Below are positions 18,598-28,105 of a stretch of DNA of 64,000 bases, piece after piece (position 1 is the first letter of the stretch; every line of letters begins with the position of its first letter). A program made the translations under genes and the position numbers. Below the pieces are notes generated by a model that worked only from the letters and a program-made list of their open reading frames with translations, had not been told where the DNA came from and ran no database searches. This DNA is from Haemophilus haemolyticus (GTDB lineage Bacteria > Pseudomonadota > Gammaproteobacteria > Enterobacterales > Pasteurellaceae): positions 186,001-250,000 of the forward strand of contig NZ_LYCK01000012.1 in assembly GCF_001679045.1 (NCBI RefSeq), given 5' to 3'.

Positions 18598-20367
18598 CTA
18601 ATTTTCACATAATAAACATACATCTAATTTTAGTTGTTTGTTATGAAATTGCTGTAATGTACTACGATGACCTACGCTGAGAATGATCATTTCGGGCAAA
18701 CGCTCTTTAATTGTTTGGTAGAGTAAATGCTCTGTTGTTTCATCTAATGCGGAAGTCGTTTCATCGAGAAATACGACATCTGGTTTAGTGAGTAAAATAC
18801 GAATAAACGCCACTCTTTGAAGTTCACCAGGCGATAAAATTGCTTGCCAGTCATTTTTTACATTAAGCGCGTGTATATATTTTCCTAGCGCACAATCCTT
18901 CATGGTTTGTTCTAATTCTGCGTGACTTGGATTGATATTTGGATAACAAATTGCTTCTCGTAAAGTACCCTGCGGCATATAAGGTCGTTGTGGTAGGAAT
19001 AAACTTCCCATACATGGATGCTCTGCAATGCCAATTGTTTCAAAAGGATATATCCCTGCAATTGCTTTTAGTAGCGATGTTTTTCCTGTTCCAGATGCAC
19101 CTTGAATCAATAGGGCATCTCCATTTTCTAAATTAATATTTAAATTATTGAGTAGAACATTACCTTGTTCATCTTTAATACCAAAGTTTTTTAAGGCGAC
19201 ACGATGAGAACAATGAAAAGGATGATGAATGTTTTGCTTATCTAATCCATCCATTTTTGTTATAAAACCATAAAGGCGATTTAACCGTGCTTGATAGAGT
19301 GTGAATTGCTCATAGAACAAGCGGAAAAATGAAAGTGCGGTCATTAATCGGTTAAATGCTTGGACTGTTTGATGCATATCTCCTAGTTTTATCTGACCAG
19401 AAAAAAAACGTGGCGCTTGTAACATTAAAGGCAATAATTTAGCAACGCGAGTTACCCCAGAGTTGAAACTATTCAAGCCCAACATTTTTAATACAATGGA
19501 CCAACGGTTATGAATAATTTGACGGAATTGATGTTGTAAGAATGTTTGTTCTTTTAGCTCGCCATTATAAAAAGCAATGCTTTCTGCATTGTCTCGCACT
19601 CGGATTAAGGAATAACGATAATCGCCATTGAGTTTCTCTTTTGTAAAATTTAGCTTAATGAGTGGGCGACCAATCCACACGGACATGAGTGTTGCGAAAA
19701 TAATAAAGGCATAAATGAAGAAAACGACGCCTTTTTCGATATTAAATCCAAATAAAGTTAATACTCCAGAAAGTGACCATAAAATAATCGTAAATTCAAT
19801 GGTCGTGAGCACTGAGTTAATCACGCCTCGCACAATTTGTACGGTACTGGTAATAAATTCTCTCGCATCTTGTTCAATACGTTGATCGATATTATCTGGT
19901 AAATCTCGTTCGTATTTTAGGCGATAGTATTTTTTCTTATTTAGCCAGCGCTTAACAAGCGTTGCATTAAGACTTTCCAACCAACGAATTTCAAAAACTT
20001 GTTGAAAGAAGTAATCTGCAATGGCATGTATAACTTGTGCTACCACAAGAAGAGCATTTAGTTTTGCAAAGAACCAAAACTTTTCAATGTTTAATTCTTG
20101 CATTGAGCTATACAATCCATTGTAAAAAAATGAATTAAGCACACTAAATCGTACTTCCAACAATATCATTATAAATAGCACTAACAACATTAAAATTAGT
20201 TTAATGCTGGTTTTTTTATTAATCGATGGTGACACGATACACCAGAATTTTTTGCCGAAAGTAGTTTGTTTTAAGGCTAACATTGTTGCGCTAAAGCATA
20301 ATATCACCCAAAAAAGAGCGGTTAAAATCCAGTTTAAACTATTATTAAGTTCGGTTTGCCAGTTCAT
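18598..20367 (-). CDS. SbmA/BacA/YddA-type ABC transporter, fused membrane and ATPase domains
   Basis: 589-residue half-transporter. The N-terminal half has about six membrane helices of the ABC_membrane_2 type (IRWLESLNATLVKRWLNKKKYYRL near residue 125 is characteristic of YddA/Rv1819c relatives). The C-terminal ATPase has Walker A GASGTGKTSLLKA, signature LSPGELQRVAFIR, Walker B VVFLDETTSALDE and H-loop LSVGHRSTL. Relatives move vitamin B12, antimicrobial peptides or acyl-CoA. The substrate here is unknown. It lies upstream of the TonB-receptor stop region, and both genes run on the minus strand. The receptor is transcribed toward it, with a hairpin between them, so they may form one iron-responsive unit. 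Confidence 0.82.
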   Translation of the reverse strand: MNWQTELNNSLNWILTALFWVILCFSATMLALKQTTFGKKFWCIVSPSINKKTSIKLILMLLVLFIMILLEVRFSVLNSFFYNGLYSSMQELNIEKFWFFAKLNALLVVAQVIHAIADYFFQQVFEIRWLESLNATLVKRWLNKKKYYRLKYERDLPDNIDQRIEQDAREFITSTVQIVRGVINSVLTTIEFTIILWSLSGVLTLFGFNIEKGVVFFIYAFIIFATLMSVWIGRPLIKLNFTKEKLNGDYRYSLIRVRDNAESIAFYNGELKEQTFLQHQFRQIIHNRWSIVLKMLGLNSFNSGVTRVAKLLPLMLQAPRFFSGQIKLGDMHQTVQAFNRLMTALSFFRLFYEQFTLYQARLNRLYGFITKMDGLDKQNIHHPFHCSHRVALKNFGIKDEQGNVLLNNLNINLENGDALLIQGASGTGKTSLLKAIAGIYPFETIGIAEHPCMGSLFLPQRPYMPQGTLREAICYPNINPSHAELEQTMKDCALGKYIHALNVKNDWQAILSPGELQRVAFIRILLTKPDVVFLDETTSALDETTEHLLYQTIKERLPEMIILSVGHRSTLQQFHNKQLKLDVCLLCEN

Positions 20368-20389
20368 TGATTTCCTATAAAAAATGAAA

Positions 20390-20419
20390 ATCCCCTATTC
20401 CTATATAGAGATAGGGGAT
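20390..20419 (-). terminator. Hairpin between the TonB receptor and the ABC transporter
   Basis: A 9-bp stem, ATCCCCTAT (20390-20398) with ATAGGGGAT (20411-20419), is followed on the minus strand by a U-rich stretch that runs into the transporter's leader. It fits a terminator or attenuator after the TonB receptor. Confidence 0.65.
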
Positions 20420-20432
20420 ATATTTTTATGAA

Positions 20433-22640
20433 TTAAAAGCTGAATTTTGCACTTAATACAACTTCACGTGGTGAACCTATAGATAAGTGTTCCATTGTGG
20501 CTGTGGTATGAGAGACAAAATAACGTTTATTAGTAAGGTTTTTACCTGCTAAACGTAAATTAAGATCTTGCTTGCCAAGTTTGATGTCATAAGAAATAAA
20601 GGCATTATAAAGCGTAGCAGATGGTATTTTGAACCAAGTCGCTTGACCATTATTGATATAGTTAAATCCCCAACTTCCTTGATATTCAGCACCAGCACCT
20701 GTACGCCAATGGCCACCTAAGAAGTGACCCCAATCGTAGATTAATGTTAATCCTGCAAGATGTCTTGGTGTACTATCAAAATCAGTACCTATATTTTGTG
20801 GTTCAGCATCATCACGCAATACTTTTGTTTTAGTATAAGTATAATTGGCTGAAATTGTTAGTTTGTCAGTTAGCTTGCCATTAATATCAATTTCGATACC
20901 TTGAGAACGATCTCTTCCTGCTACTTTAATAATATTTTCATTTGTAGCAGGATCTTTATAGCGTTTTGCGGTGTTATCTTTAATTATATGGAATAAAGCT
21001 AGGTTAGCACTTAACCATTCATTATTGTATTTGGTTCCGATTTCAAATTGACGACTTGTTTCAAGTTTGATTTTCTCACCTTTGTAATCCCAGCTACGAG
21101 AGGGATTAGGTTTAGCTGACGTACCTACATTTCCATAAATAGACCAGTCTGGTGTAATTAAGTGAACTAAACCTAATTGTGGTAAAAGGGCAAAACCACT
21201 GTCATTATTACGGAATTTTTGATTTTCGCGTCCTTGTCCCGATTTTATTTGATGCCATTGTGCACGAACACCACCAGAAACAATCCATTTGTCACCAAGA
21301 TAGATTGCATCCTGCACGACTAAACCAAGAGTTTTATATTGTTCTAACATATCGCTAGTGCGTGCATCTGCTTTTGACGAGGCCTGTCCATTTATCACCT
21401 GTGTTGAATTATATTCTGGAGAATCAATAGACATTGTATGTGTTCCGCTACGGCGTAAATCGCCAATCGTTAACTGATATTTTTGTAGCTCAATCGTCGT
21501 ACGTAATTGGTGAGTAACGGAAGGGGATTGTTCTATAATCCCAATAGCAGATAAATTCAAACTATTATTCACTGCATCGGATGGATTTGTACTGTCAATT
21601 CGTCGTGTTACCTTTCTGGTTTTGGCATCATATTTTGTAATACGAGCTTGCCAATCAGAGTAATGATTTTTTGCATATCCATAATCTGCTTTCAGAGTCC
21701 AATTCGGGTTTAATTTATGTTCAGCATTAAATTGAATGGTATGAGAGTAACCAGTTGTTACATTGATTGGATCATCTAATCTTCTTTCTAATGGAATATC
21801 AAGTGGTTTGCCATAATTTGGGTTGTTGTTAAGCCCAATTTTTTTATTTGTGTCTATGAAAATACCACGATCAAAATCACCTTTATAATCTTGATATTCA
21901 TAAGACAAGGTTAATTTTGTTGAATCATTTTTCCAAGATAAAGATGGTGCAATGATTGTTTCTTTATTTTCACCAAAATTACGCCAAGAATGTTTTTTCT
22001 TGTGATCAGCAACGATGCGATAAGCGAATCCAGTACCTGCAATGGGGCCTGTAACATCAATGCCAAAATTACGGCTATAATTTGAACCGTAACTTGTATC
22101 TAACGTTGTTTTATGTCCTTCATAGGAAGGTTTTTTAGTTACAACGTTAATTACACCGCCAGGATTTTGCATGCCATATAATACTGAAGCGGGGCCTTTT
22201 AGCACTTCAACTCGTTCTACGTTAGCATTAAAGTTACGTGCTAGTGGACTTGCAAGTCCGTTACGTATAATAGAACCATCACGATTTCCACCGTAGCCAC
22301 GGCGTTTTACTGTATCGAGCGTCCCCGCTAAATTATTACCTTGGCTTAAACCACTAATTCCTTTTACTGCGTCTTCTAAAGTACTTGGTTGTTTATCCTG
22401 TAATTGTTCTTGTGTCACAATATCAATACTATAAGGTGTATCAATAATTGATGAATTTACGCCCGTAATTTCAGTGCGTTCAGCTTTATAGCCTTTTTCA
22501 TTAACAAGTTTTGTAATGACTTCAATACCTTCTAATGTGTGTTCATTAGTTGAATGTTCTTCTGCATTTACATTCGCTACAAACGAAACAGAAACTCCAG
22601 CAAAAAGTGCGGTGTAAACTAAGCTTAATTTAAACTTCAT
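20433..22640 (-). CDS. TonB-dependent siderophore-type outer membrane receptor
   Basis: 735-residue receptor. The ATG at 22640 gives a good signal peptide (MKFKLSLVYTALFAGVSVSF, cleavage near ANVNA-EE). An open frame continues upstream without signal or RBS. A plug domain follows, with YSIDIVTQEQL, LEDAVKGISGL, VERVEVLKGPASVLYGM and NPGGVINVVTKKP. The rest is a 22-strand-type barrel ending in the aromatic C-terminus (LSAKFSF). This matches TonB-dependent siderophore receptors, so a ferric hydroxamate-type ligand is likely but unproven. A Fur-box match 69-87 bases upstream of the start indicates iron repression. The nearest ABC genes are the YddA-type transporter and not a classical ferric-siderophore importer. 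Confidence 0.88.
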   Translation of the reverse strand: MKFKLSLVYTALFAGVSVSFVANVNAEEHSTNEHTLEGIEVITKLVNEKGYKAERTEITGVNSSIIDTPYSIDIVTQEQLQDKQPSTLEDAVKGISGLSQGNNLAGTLDTVKRRGYGGNRDGSIIRNGLASPLARNFNANVERVEVLKGPASVLYGMQNPGGVINVVTKKPSYEGHKTTLDTSYGSNYSRNFGIDVTGPIAGTGFAYRIVADHKKKHSWRNFGENKETIIAPSLSWKNDSTKLTLSYEYQDYKGDFDRGIFIDTNKKIGLNNNPNYGKPLDIPLERRLDDPINVTTGYSHTIQFNAEHKLNPNWTLKADYGYAKNHYSDWQARITKYDAKTRKVTRRIDSTNPSDAVNNSLNLSAIGIIEQSPSVTHQLRTTIELQKYQLTIGDLRRSGTHTMSIDSPEYNSTQVINGQASSKADARTSDMLEQYKTLGLVVQDAIYLGDKWIVSGGVRAQWHQIKSGQGRENQKFRNNDSGFALLPQLGLVHLITPDWSIYGNVGTSAKPNPSRSWDYKGEKIKLETSRQFEIGTKYNNEWLSANLALFHIIKDNTAKRYKDPATNENIIKVAGRDRSQGIEIDINGKLTDKLTISANYTYTKTKVLRDDAEPQNIGTDFDSTPRHLAGLTLIYDWGHFLGGHWRTGAGAEYQGSWGFNYINNGQATWFKIPSATLYNAFISYDIKLGKQDLNLRLAGKNLTNKRYFVSHTTATMEHLSIGSPREVVLSAKFSF

Positions 22641-22708
22641 AAATTGCTTCCCAAAAGTTAAATCTAAGTTAAAAAAGAGTGACGAGTATAAAAAAATACA
22701 ACAGATTA

Positions 22709-22727
22709 AGCAATGAAAATCATTATC
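22709..22727 (-). promoter_or_regulatory. Fur box upstream of the TonB receptor
   Basis: Agreement with the GATAATGATAATCATTATC consensus is 15 of 19 bases, including an intact ATCATTATC half (22719-22727). It sits about 70 bases before the receptor start, suiting iron-dependent repression. Confidence 0.7.
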
Positions 22728-22773
22728 ATTTAATAGTGTTATATTGATCAATAGTATTTTTTAAAAGGCTATA

Positions 22774-22814
22774 AAAAAACACCGCACTTTGGATGGTAAA
22801 GTACGGTGTTTTTT
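22774..22814 (-). terminator. Terminator of dacB
   Basis: A 17-base arm (22774-22790) pairs with 22798-22814 with one mismatch. The arms contain an uptake core (ACCGCACTTT) facing a one-base variant. It ends in T/A runs on both strands and separates dacB from the receptor's promoter region. Confidence 0.85.
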
Positions 22815-22825
22815 AGAAGGTTTTA

Positions 22826-24265
22826 TCAATATTTATAGATTTCGTTGTATAAGCCACTCTCAAATTGAACTAATGGTGCTCGTTTGGTTTTGCTTTCCAA
22901 ATCGCCTGTTGAGTAGCCATTAATAAATTGTACAAAGGCTACTTTTTCCCCTCGAGCATTTGTCATAAAGCCGGCTAGGTTATAAACCCCTTTCAAAGAA
23001 CCGGTTTTAGCAATAACATTTTTTACTAATGGTGGGCTAATTAATCCACCTCGCCCACTGATCGTGCCATCTACACCTGCGATTGGAAAAGTTTCCATTA
23101 AATGTAATTTATCTTCATTTTTAGCGATGTATTCTAAAACGGATAGCATTGTTTTAGGTGCTACAAGATTATGGCGAGACAGACCTGAACCATCGGCTAA
23201 AATACTGTTGCCAAAACGAATTCCTTGTTTTTGCAATATGGATTTAATCGCTAATGTGCCTAATTGAAAGGATGCTGGGCGTTTATAGTAATTGAATGCC
23301 ACTGCTCGGAACAATGAATCGGCAATTTGGTTATCCGATTTTTTCATCATTTTTTTCAATAAATCCGGTAATGGTTTGGATAAATGTTTCGCTAATAGCT
23401 GACCTTGTTGTGGTTTTGGGGGCAGCATGACTTTGCCATTAAACTCAATACCTACTTGTCTTAATTGACGTTGAATAATCGCGGCAGCATAGGCATCTGT
23501 ATCTTGCACGGCAAAGCTTAAACCAAAAGGTTTAGATTGACGCGCTAAACATCCTTTTACTTGATAGCGATTATTATCGTGTACAACAACATCGAGCTGA
23601 CAATAAGGCGCTTCATTGCTGTCCGCTACATAAACTTGTCCGAACACTTGAATTGGAAATTGTGCAGGCACATTGATTTTTACTGTTTCACCGGGATTTT
23701 GATTGGCATCTAGTTCCGCATAAAAACAGTTGTTATCAATATTCGCAGCGGATGGCGGAGAGTTGAAACACATGGTCAGATCGTTCCAAATCCAACCTAA
23801 TCCTCGGTCATGACTAGAAAAAACTGATGTATCTAATACTAAATCGCCATTAATTTTTTTGATGCCTTGTTTTTTTAATTCTGCAAGTAAGCTATAAAGC
23901 TGACCGCTTGTAAGATCAGGATCGCCTGTGAAACGCACGATTAAGTGACCATCTAAATTCCCATTTTGAATTTTTCCATTACTTAAAAGAGCAGTCTCAA
24001 ATTGGAATTGATCGCCTAATGCAAGTTTAGCGGCAACGGCAGTAAAAACTTTTTGTGTACTCGCAGGAAGCATAAAGGTTGAGCCATTATAATCCGCAAT
24101 AATTTGGTTTTGATTTATATTTTTTGCGATAAAACCTACGCTAGAGCCTTCAGGTAATTGTTGTGTCAAGTCTGAAACGTTAATGTTTGCGAAGGTTGGA
24201 AAGCTAAAGCTTACGGAAAGTAAAAAGGATCCAAGTGCGGTGGAAATTAAAGATAATTTTTTCAT
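22826..24265 (-). CDS. dacB: D-alanyl-D-alanine carboxypeptidase/endopeptidase PBP4
   Basis: 479-residue periplasmic penicillin-binding protein trimming peptidoglycan cross-links. The signal peptide (first 26 residues, ending TFA) is followed by the catalytic motifs: SxxK as PASTQK near residue 67, SxN as KKSDNQ near 310 and KTG as IAKTGSLKG near 415. The large inserted domain between SxxK and SxN is typical of DacB. It is divergent from greA, as in E. coli. Confidence 0.95.
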   Translation of the reverse strand: MKKLSLISTALGSFLLSVSFSFPTFANINVSDLTQQLPEGSSVGFIAKNINQNQIIADYNGSTFMLPASTQKVFTAVAAKLALGDQFQFETALLSNGKIQNGNLDGHLIVRFTGDPDLTSGQLYSLLAELKKQGIKKINGDLVLDTSVFSSHDRGLGWIWNDLTMCFNSPPSAANIDNNCFYAELDANQNPGETVKINVPAQFPIQVFGQVYVADSNEAPYCQLDVVVHDNNRYQVKGCLARQSKPFGLSFAVQDTDAYAAAIIQRQLRQVGIEFNGKVMLPPKPQQGQLLAKHLSKPLPDLLKKMMKKSDNQIADSLFRAVAFNYYKRPASFQLGTLAIKSILQKQGIRFGNSILADGSGLSRHNLVAPKTMLSVLEYIAKNEDKLHLMETFPIAGVDGTISGRGGLISPPLVKNVIAKTGSLKGVYNLAGFMTNARGEKVAFVQFINGYSTGDLESKTKRAPLVQFESGLYNEIYKY

Positions 24266-24370
24266 ATTAGGTTTGTTATGGTTGCTATTTTTTTTTAGAC
24301 GAACAATAATAAGCCCCGAATGAAATTGAGTAAATCATTTTCTCATTTCAAGTTTATTTTTAATAATACT

Positions 24371-24408
24371 GCGGCAAGATTTTAGGATTTTGCCGTGGTT
24401 TTTGTTTT
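24371..24408 (+). terminator. Terminator-like hairpin in the greA leader
   Basis: A 9-bp stem (24372-24380 with 24387-24395, one G-U pair) has a 6-base loop and is followed by GTGG then TTTTTGTTTT. It lies 21 bases ahead of the greA ATG. Because the gene follows directly, this looks like an attenuator or the end of a short leader RNA. Confidence 0.6.
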
Positions 24409-24428
24409 ATTTAGTAAAAGGAAAAACA

Positions 24429-24905
24429 ATGCAACAAATTCCAATGACTGTGCGTGGCGCAGAACAATTACGTGAAGAATTGGATTTCTTAAAAAATGTA
24501 CGTCGTCCAGAAATTATTAAAGCGATAGCAGAAGCACGCGAGCACGGTGATTTAAAAGAAAATGCAGAATATCATGCAGCTCGTGAGCAACAAGGTTTTT
24601 GTGAAGGCCGTATTCAAGAGATTGAAGGTAAACTTGGTAATGCTCAAATTATTGATGTAACAAAAATGCCAAATAACGGTAAAGTTATTTTTGGTGCAAC
24701 AGTTGTGCTTGTAAATACGGATACAGACGAAGAAGTTACTTATCGCATTGTGGGTGATGATGAGGCTGACATTAAATCTGGTTTGATTTCGGTTAATTCA
24801 CCAATTGCGCGAGGTTTAATTGGTAAAGAATTAGATGATACCGTTAATATTACAACGCCTGGTGGTGTCGTTGAGTTTGATATTATTGAAGTGAATTATA
24901 TTTAA
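24429..24905 (+). CDS. greA: Transcript cleavage factor GreA
   Basis: 158-residue factor that rescues backtracked RNA polymerase by stimulating transcript cleavage. The coiled-coil N-terminal domain carries the acidic tip ([21 protein letters not shown], residues about 35-55). The C-terminal FKBP-like domain ends with [16 protein letters not shown] 24429 was chosen because AAAAGGA precedes it and the length equals E. coli GreA. A longer frame to the left runs through the leader hairpin and is not credible. Confidence 0.96.
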   Translation: MQQIPMTVRGAEQLREELDFLKNVRRPEIIKAIAEAREHGDLKENAEYHAAREQQGFCEGRIQEIEGKLGNAQIIDVTKMPNNGKVIFGATVVLVNTDTDEEVTYRIVGDDEADIKSGLISVNSPIARGLIGKELDDTVNITTPGGVVEFDIIEVNYI

Positions 24906-24910
24906 ATAAA

Positions 24911-24940
24911 AAAAGTGCGGTTGAAAATAACCGCACTTTT
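24911..24940. terminator. Bidirectional terminator between greA and yhbY
   Basis: Inverted uptake sequences form a 12-bp perfect stem, AAAAGTGCGGTT (24911-24922) with AACCGCACTTTT (24929-24940). It is placed between convergent genes and can serve both. Confidence 0.88.
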
Positions 24941-24944
24941 GTTG

Positions 24945-25244
24945 TTATTTGCGTGGAAGCTGAATTTTTGCTTCTTCGCTTGGGCGATAAAGCACCAAAA
25001 TATGCCCGATAGTTTGTACTTGTGCTGCTTTAGTTTCACGCACAATCGCATCGATAATAAGTTGTTTTGTTTCGCGATCTGCACCAGCAACTTTTACTTT
25101 AATGAGTTCGTGATGATTGAGTGCATTTTCAATTTCAGCAAGTACGCCTTCGGTTAAGCCATTTCCACCAAGCATAACGACAGGGTTAAGATGGTGCGCA
25201 AGACCTTTTAAAAATTGTTTTTGTTTGGTTGATAAGGTTGTCAT
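24945..25244 (-). CDS. yhbY: CRM-domain RNA-binding protein YhbY
   Basis: 99-residue CRM (chloroplast RNA splicing and ribosome maturation) domain protein associated with 50S subunit precursors. The GxxG loop is visible in PVVMLGGNGLTEGVLAEI near residue 23. It is divergent from rlmE, another large-subunit maturation gene, as in E. coli. Confidence 0.92.
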   Translation of the reverse strand: MTTLSTKQKQFLKGLAHHLNPVVMLGGNGLTEGVLAEIENALNHHELIKVKVAGADRETKQLIIDAIVRETKAAQVQTIGHILVLYRPSEEAKIQLPRK

Positions 25245-25370
25245 AAGGATTCCTAATTAAAAAGAGCGGTTGATTTTCTCAATGTTTTTCACTGATTTCA
25301 ATCAGCCTCGGCTTGAATTCGGCAGATTGTAACCAAATATAAGCAAAACTACTACCAAAAATAGAAGATT

Positions 25371-26000
25371 ATGGGAAAGAAAAAACGTTCAGCGAGTTCT
25401 TCTCGCTGGCTAAATGAACATTTTAGTGATCAATTTGTGCAAAAAGCGCATAAGCAAAAGTTACGTTCACGCGCGTATTTTAAGATTGATGAAATTCAGC
25501 AAACGGATAAATTATTTAAACAAGGAATGATCGTGGTTGATCTCGGCGCAGCACCAGGCGGTTGGTCGCAATATGTGGTGGGGCAAATTGGTGGCAAAGG
25601 TCGAGTGATTGCTTGTGATATTTTGGAAATGGATCCTATTGTAGGCGTTGATTTTCTGCAAGGCGATTTCCGTGATGAAAATGTTTTGAATGCTTTATTA
25701 GCGCGCGTAGGCGAAGATAAAGTTGATGTTGTGATGTCTGATATGGCACCCAATTTTAGTGGAATGCCATCAGTGGATATTCCACGCGCAATGTATTTGG
25801 TCGAGCTTGCTTTAGATATGTGTAAACAGGTCTTGGCAACCAAAGGAAGCTTTGTTGTTAAAGTTTTCCAAGGTGAAGGCTTTGATGAATATTTAAGAGA
25901 AATTCGTTCTTTATTTAATGTGGTGAAAGTGCGTAAGCCTGAAGCATCACGCGGACGCTCTCGTGAAGTATATATTGTGGCGACAGGCTATAAAGGCTAA
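25371..26000 (+). CDS. rlmE: 23S rRNA 2'-O-methyltransferase (Um2552) RlmE/FtsJ
   Basis: 209-residue SAM-dependent methyltransferase acting on U2552 of the 23S rRNA A-loop. SAM motif I is [14 protein letters not shown] near residue 58. The catalytic K-D-K-E set is represented by the Lys in RAYFKIDE, Asp in SDMAPNFSG, Lys in [10 protein letters not shown] and Glu in [12 protein letters not shown]. It is followed after 80 bases by ftsH on the same strand, the usual heat-shock pairing. Confidence 0.95.
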   Translation: MGKKKRSASSSRWLNEHFSDQFVQKAHKQKLRSRAYFKIDEIQQTDKLFKQGMIVVDLGAAPGGWSQYVVGQIGGKGRVIACDILEMDPIVGVDFLQGDFRDENVLNALLARVGEDKVDVVMSDMAPNFSGMPSVDIPRAMYLVELALDMCKQVLATKGSFVVKVFQGEGFDEYLREIRSLFNVVKVRKPEASRGRSREVYIVATGYKG

Positions 26001-26080
26001 TTGCTTTGATAGCTTTTCATCGCTAATGATGTGTAGTATCTTGTAAAAAATTTTTTAACTTAGGAAAGGTAGGTTAGACT

Positions 26081-27982
26081 TTGAACGATATGGTCAAAAA
26101 TCTGGTGCTTTGGGTGGTAGTAGCGGTCATTATGATGACAGCATACCAGAGTTTTAATTCCTCTTCGGTAGATAATTCTACTGATTATACAACCTTTGTT
26201 TACGATGTAAGCAACGGACAAGTGACAGAAGCACGTTTTGATGCCAATGAAATTACGGTAACGAAAACGGATGGTTCTAAATATTCAACCGTAATGCCAC
26301 CGCTTGAAGACAAAAAATTGCTTGATGATTTGTTAAGCAAAAAAGTGAAAGTGGAAGGTACGCCATTTGAAAAACGTGGTTTCTTATCCCAAATTTTAAT
26401 TTCTTGGTTCCCAATGTTATTCCTTGTTGGCGTATGGGTATTCTTTATGCGTCAAATGCAAGGTGGTGGCGGCAAGGCTATGAGCTTTGGTAAAAGCCGC
26501 GCCAAAATGCTGAACCAAGATCAGATTAAGGTTACTTTTGCGGATGTCGCTGGTTGCGATGAAGCAAAAGAAGAAGTGGGCGAAATCGTTGATTTCTTGC
26601 GTGATCCGAATAAATTCCAAAACTTGGGCGGTAAAATTCCAAAAGGTATTTTGATGGTAGGGCCTCCAGGTACTGGTAAAACTTTACTTGCTCGTGCTAT
26701 CGCAGGGGAAGCAAAAGTTCCATTCTTCACTATTTCTGGTTCTGATTTCGTAGAAATGTTTGTGGGTGTTGGTGCATCTCGTGTACGTGATATGTTTGAA
26801 CAGGCTAAGAAAAATGCACCTTGCTTAATCTTTATTGATGAAATCGATGCGGTTGGGCGTCAACGCGGTGCGGGTTTAGGTGGTGGACATGATGAACGTG
26901 AACAAACCTTAAACCAAATGCTGGTTGAAATGGATGGCTTTAGCGGTAATGACGGCGTAATTGTTATTGCAGCCACTAACCGTCCAGATGTACTTGATCC
27001 AGCCTTAACTCGTCCAGGCCGTTTTGACCGACAAGTTGTTGTTGGCCTGCCTGATGTAAAAGGTCGTGAGCAAATCTTAAAAGTGCATATGCGCAAAGTG
27101 CCTGTAGCACCAGATGTTGATGCAATGACATTAGCGCGTGGTACGCCGGGTTATTCTGGTGCAGATTTAGCAAACTTAGTGAATGAGGCTGCTTTGTTTG
27201 CTGCTCGAGTGAATAAACGCATGGTAACCATGCTTGAGTTTGAAAAAGCAAAAGACAAAATCAATATGGGGCCAGAGCGTCGTACCATGATTATGACAGA
27301 TAAGCAAAAAGAGTCCACTGCTTATCATGAAGCTGGTCATGCGATTGTGGGTTATTTAGTACCTGAACATGATCCTGTACACAAAGTGACTATTATTCCT
27401 CGTGGTCGTGCGTTGGGGGTGACATTCTTCTTGCCTGAAGGTGATCAAATTAGTATTAGCCAAAAACAATTAGAAAGTAAGCTTTCTACCTTGTATGCGG
27501 GTCGTTTGGCAGAAGATTTGATTTACGGTGAAGAAAATATCTCAACGGGTGCATCAAATGATATTAAAGTAGCGACTAATATTGCGCGTAATATGGTGAC
27601 GCAATGGGGATTCTCTGACAAATTAGGTCCGATTCTTTATACGGAAGATGAGGGCGAGGTTTTCTTAGGTCGTTCAATGGCGAAAGCAAAACATATGTCA
27701 GATGAAACGGCTCATGCAATTGATGAAGAAGTTCGTGCAATTGTAAATCGTAATTATGCGAGAGCAAGACAGATTTTGATCGACAATATGGATATTCTTC
27801 ATGCGATGAAAGATGCATTAGTCAAATATGAAACCATTGAAGAAGAACAAATCAAACAATTGATGAATCGTGAACCAGTCACTCCGCCATCTGGATGGGA
27901 AGATCATACTGGGCAAGCTGCTTATGCAAATAGCAATAATGCTCAAAGTGCGGGTGAAAATTCGGTAGATTCTAATTCCTAA
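26081..27982 (+). CDS. ftsH: ATP-dependent zinc metalloprotease FtsH
   Basis: 633 residues from the TTG at 26081, or 630 from the ATG at 26090. The latter gives MVKNLVLW, closest to the E. coli start. Two membrane helices (about 5-25 and 103-122) bracket a short periplasmic domain. The AAA domain has Walker A GPPGTGKT, Walker [10 protein letters not shown] and the second region of homology [19 protein letters not shown]. The zinc site is HEAGH near residue 417. It degrades membrane proteins and regulators such as LpxC. Length and motifs are normal. Confidence 0.95.
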   Translation: MNDMVKNLVLWVVVAVIMMTAYQSFNSSSVDNSTDYTTFVYDVSNGQVTEARFDANEITVTKTDGSKYSTVMPPLEDKKLLDDLLSKKVKVEGTPFEKRGFLSQILISWFPMLFLVGVWVFFMRQMQGGGGKAMSFGKSRAKMLNQDQIKVTFADVAGCDEAKEEVGEIVDFLRDPNKFQNLGGKIPKGILMVGPPGTGKTLLARAIAGEAKVPFFTISGSDFVEMFVGVGASRVRDMFEQAKKNAPCLIFIDEIDAVGRQRGAGLGGGHDEREQTLNQMLVEMDGFSGNDGVIVIAATNRPDVLDPALTRPGRFDRQVVVGLPDVKGREQILKVHMRKVPVAPDVDAMTLARGTPGYSGADLANLVNEAALFAARVNKRMVTMLEFEKAKDKINMGPERRTMIMTDKQKESTAYHEAGHAIVGYLVPEHDPVHKVTIIPRGRALGVTFFLPEGDQISISQKQLESKLSTLYAGRLAEDLIYGEENISTGASNDIKVATNIARNMVTQWGFSDKLGPILYTEDEGEVFLGRSMAKAKHMSDETAHAIDEEVRAIVNRNYARARQILIDNMDILHAMKDALVKYETIEEEQIKQLMNREPVTPPSGWEDHTGQAAYANSNNAQSAGENSVDSNS

Positions 27983-28002
27983 TCAACTCTCTAATCAACA
28001 AG

Positions 28003-28029
28003 GCCTTTCTTCGGAAAGGCTTTATTTTT
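28003..28029 (+). terminator. Terminator of ftsH (UUCG tetraloop)
   Basis: Stem GCCTTTC (28003-28009), loop TTCG and GAAAGGC (28014-28020), then a T-rich run. UUCG is an exceptionally stable tetraloop. Confidence 0.85.
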
Positions 28030-28105
28030 CCCTAATGATTTTTTTCTTCAGCGTATTCCGCTATAATCGCCCGACTAAAATTAATCTAAAAATCCACCGC
28101 ACTTT

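Noticed and set aside
22641..22751. N-terminal extension of the TonB receptor
   Set aside because: The upstream frame contains the Fur box region and lacks an RBS. The internal ATG at 22640 gives a proper signal peptide.
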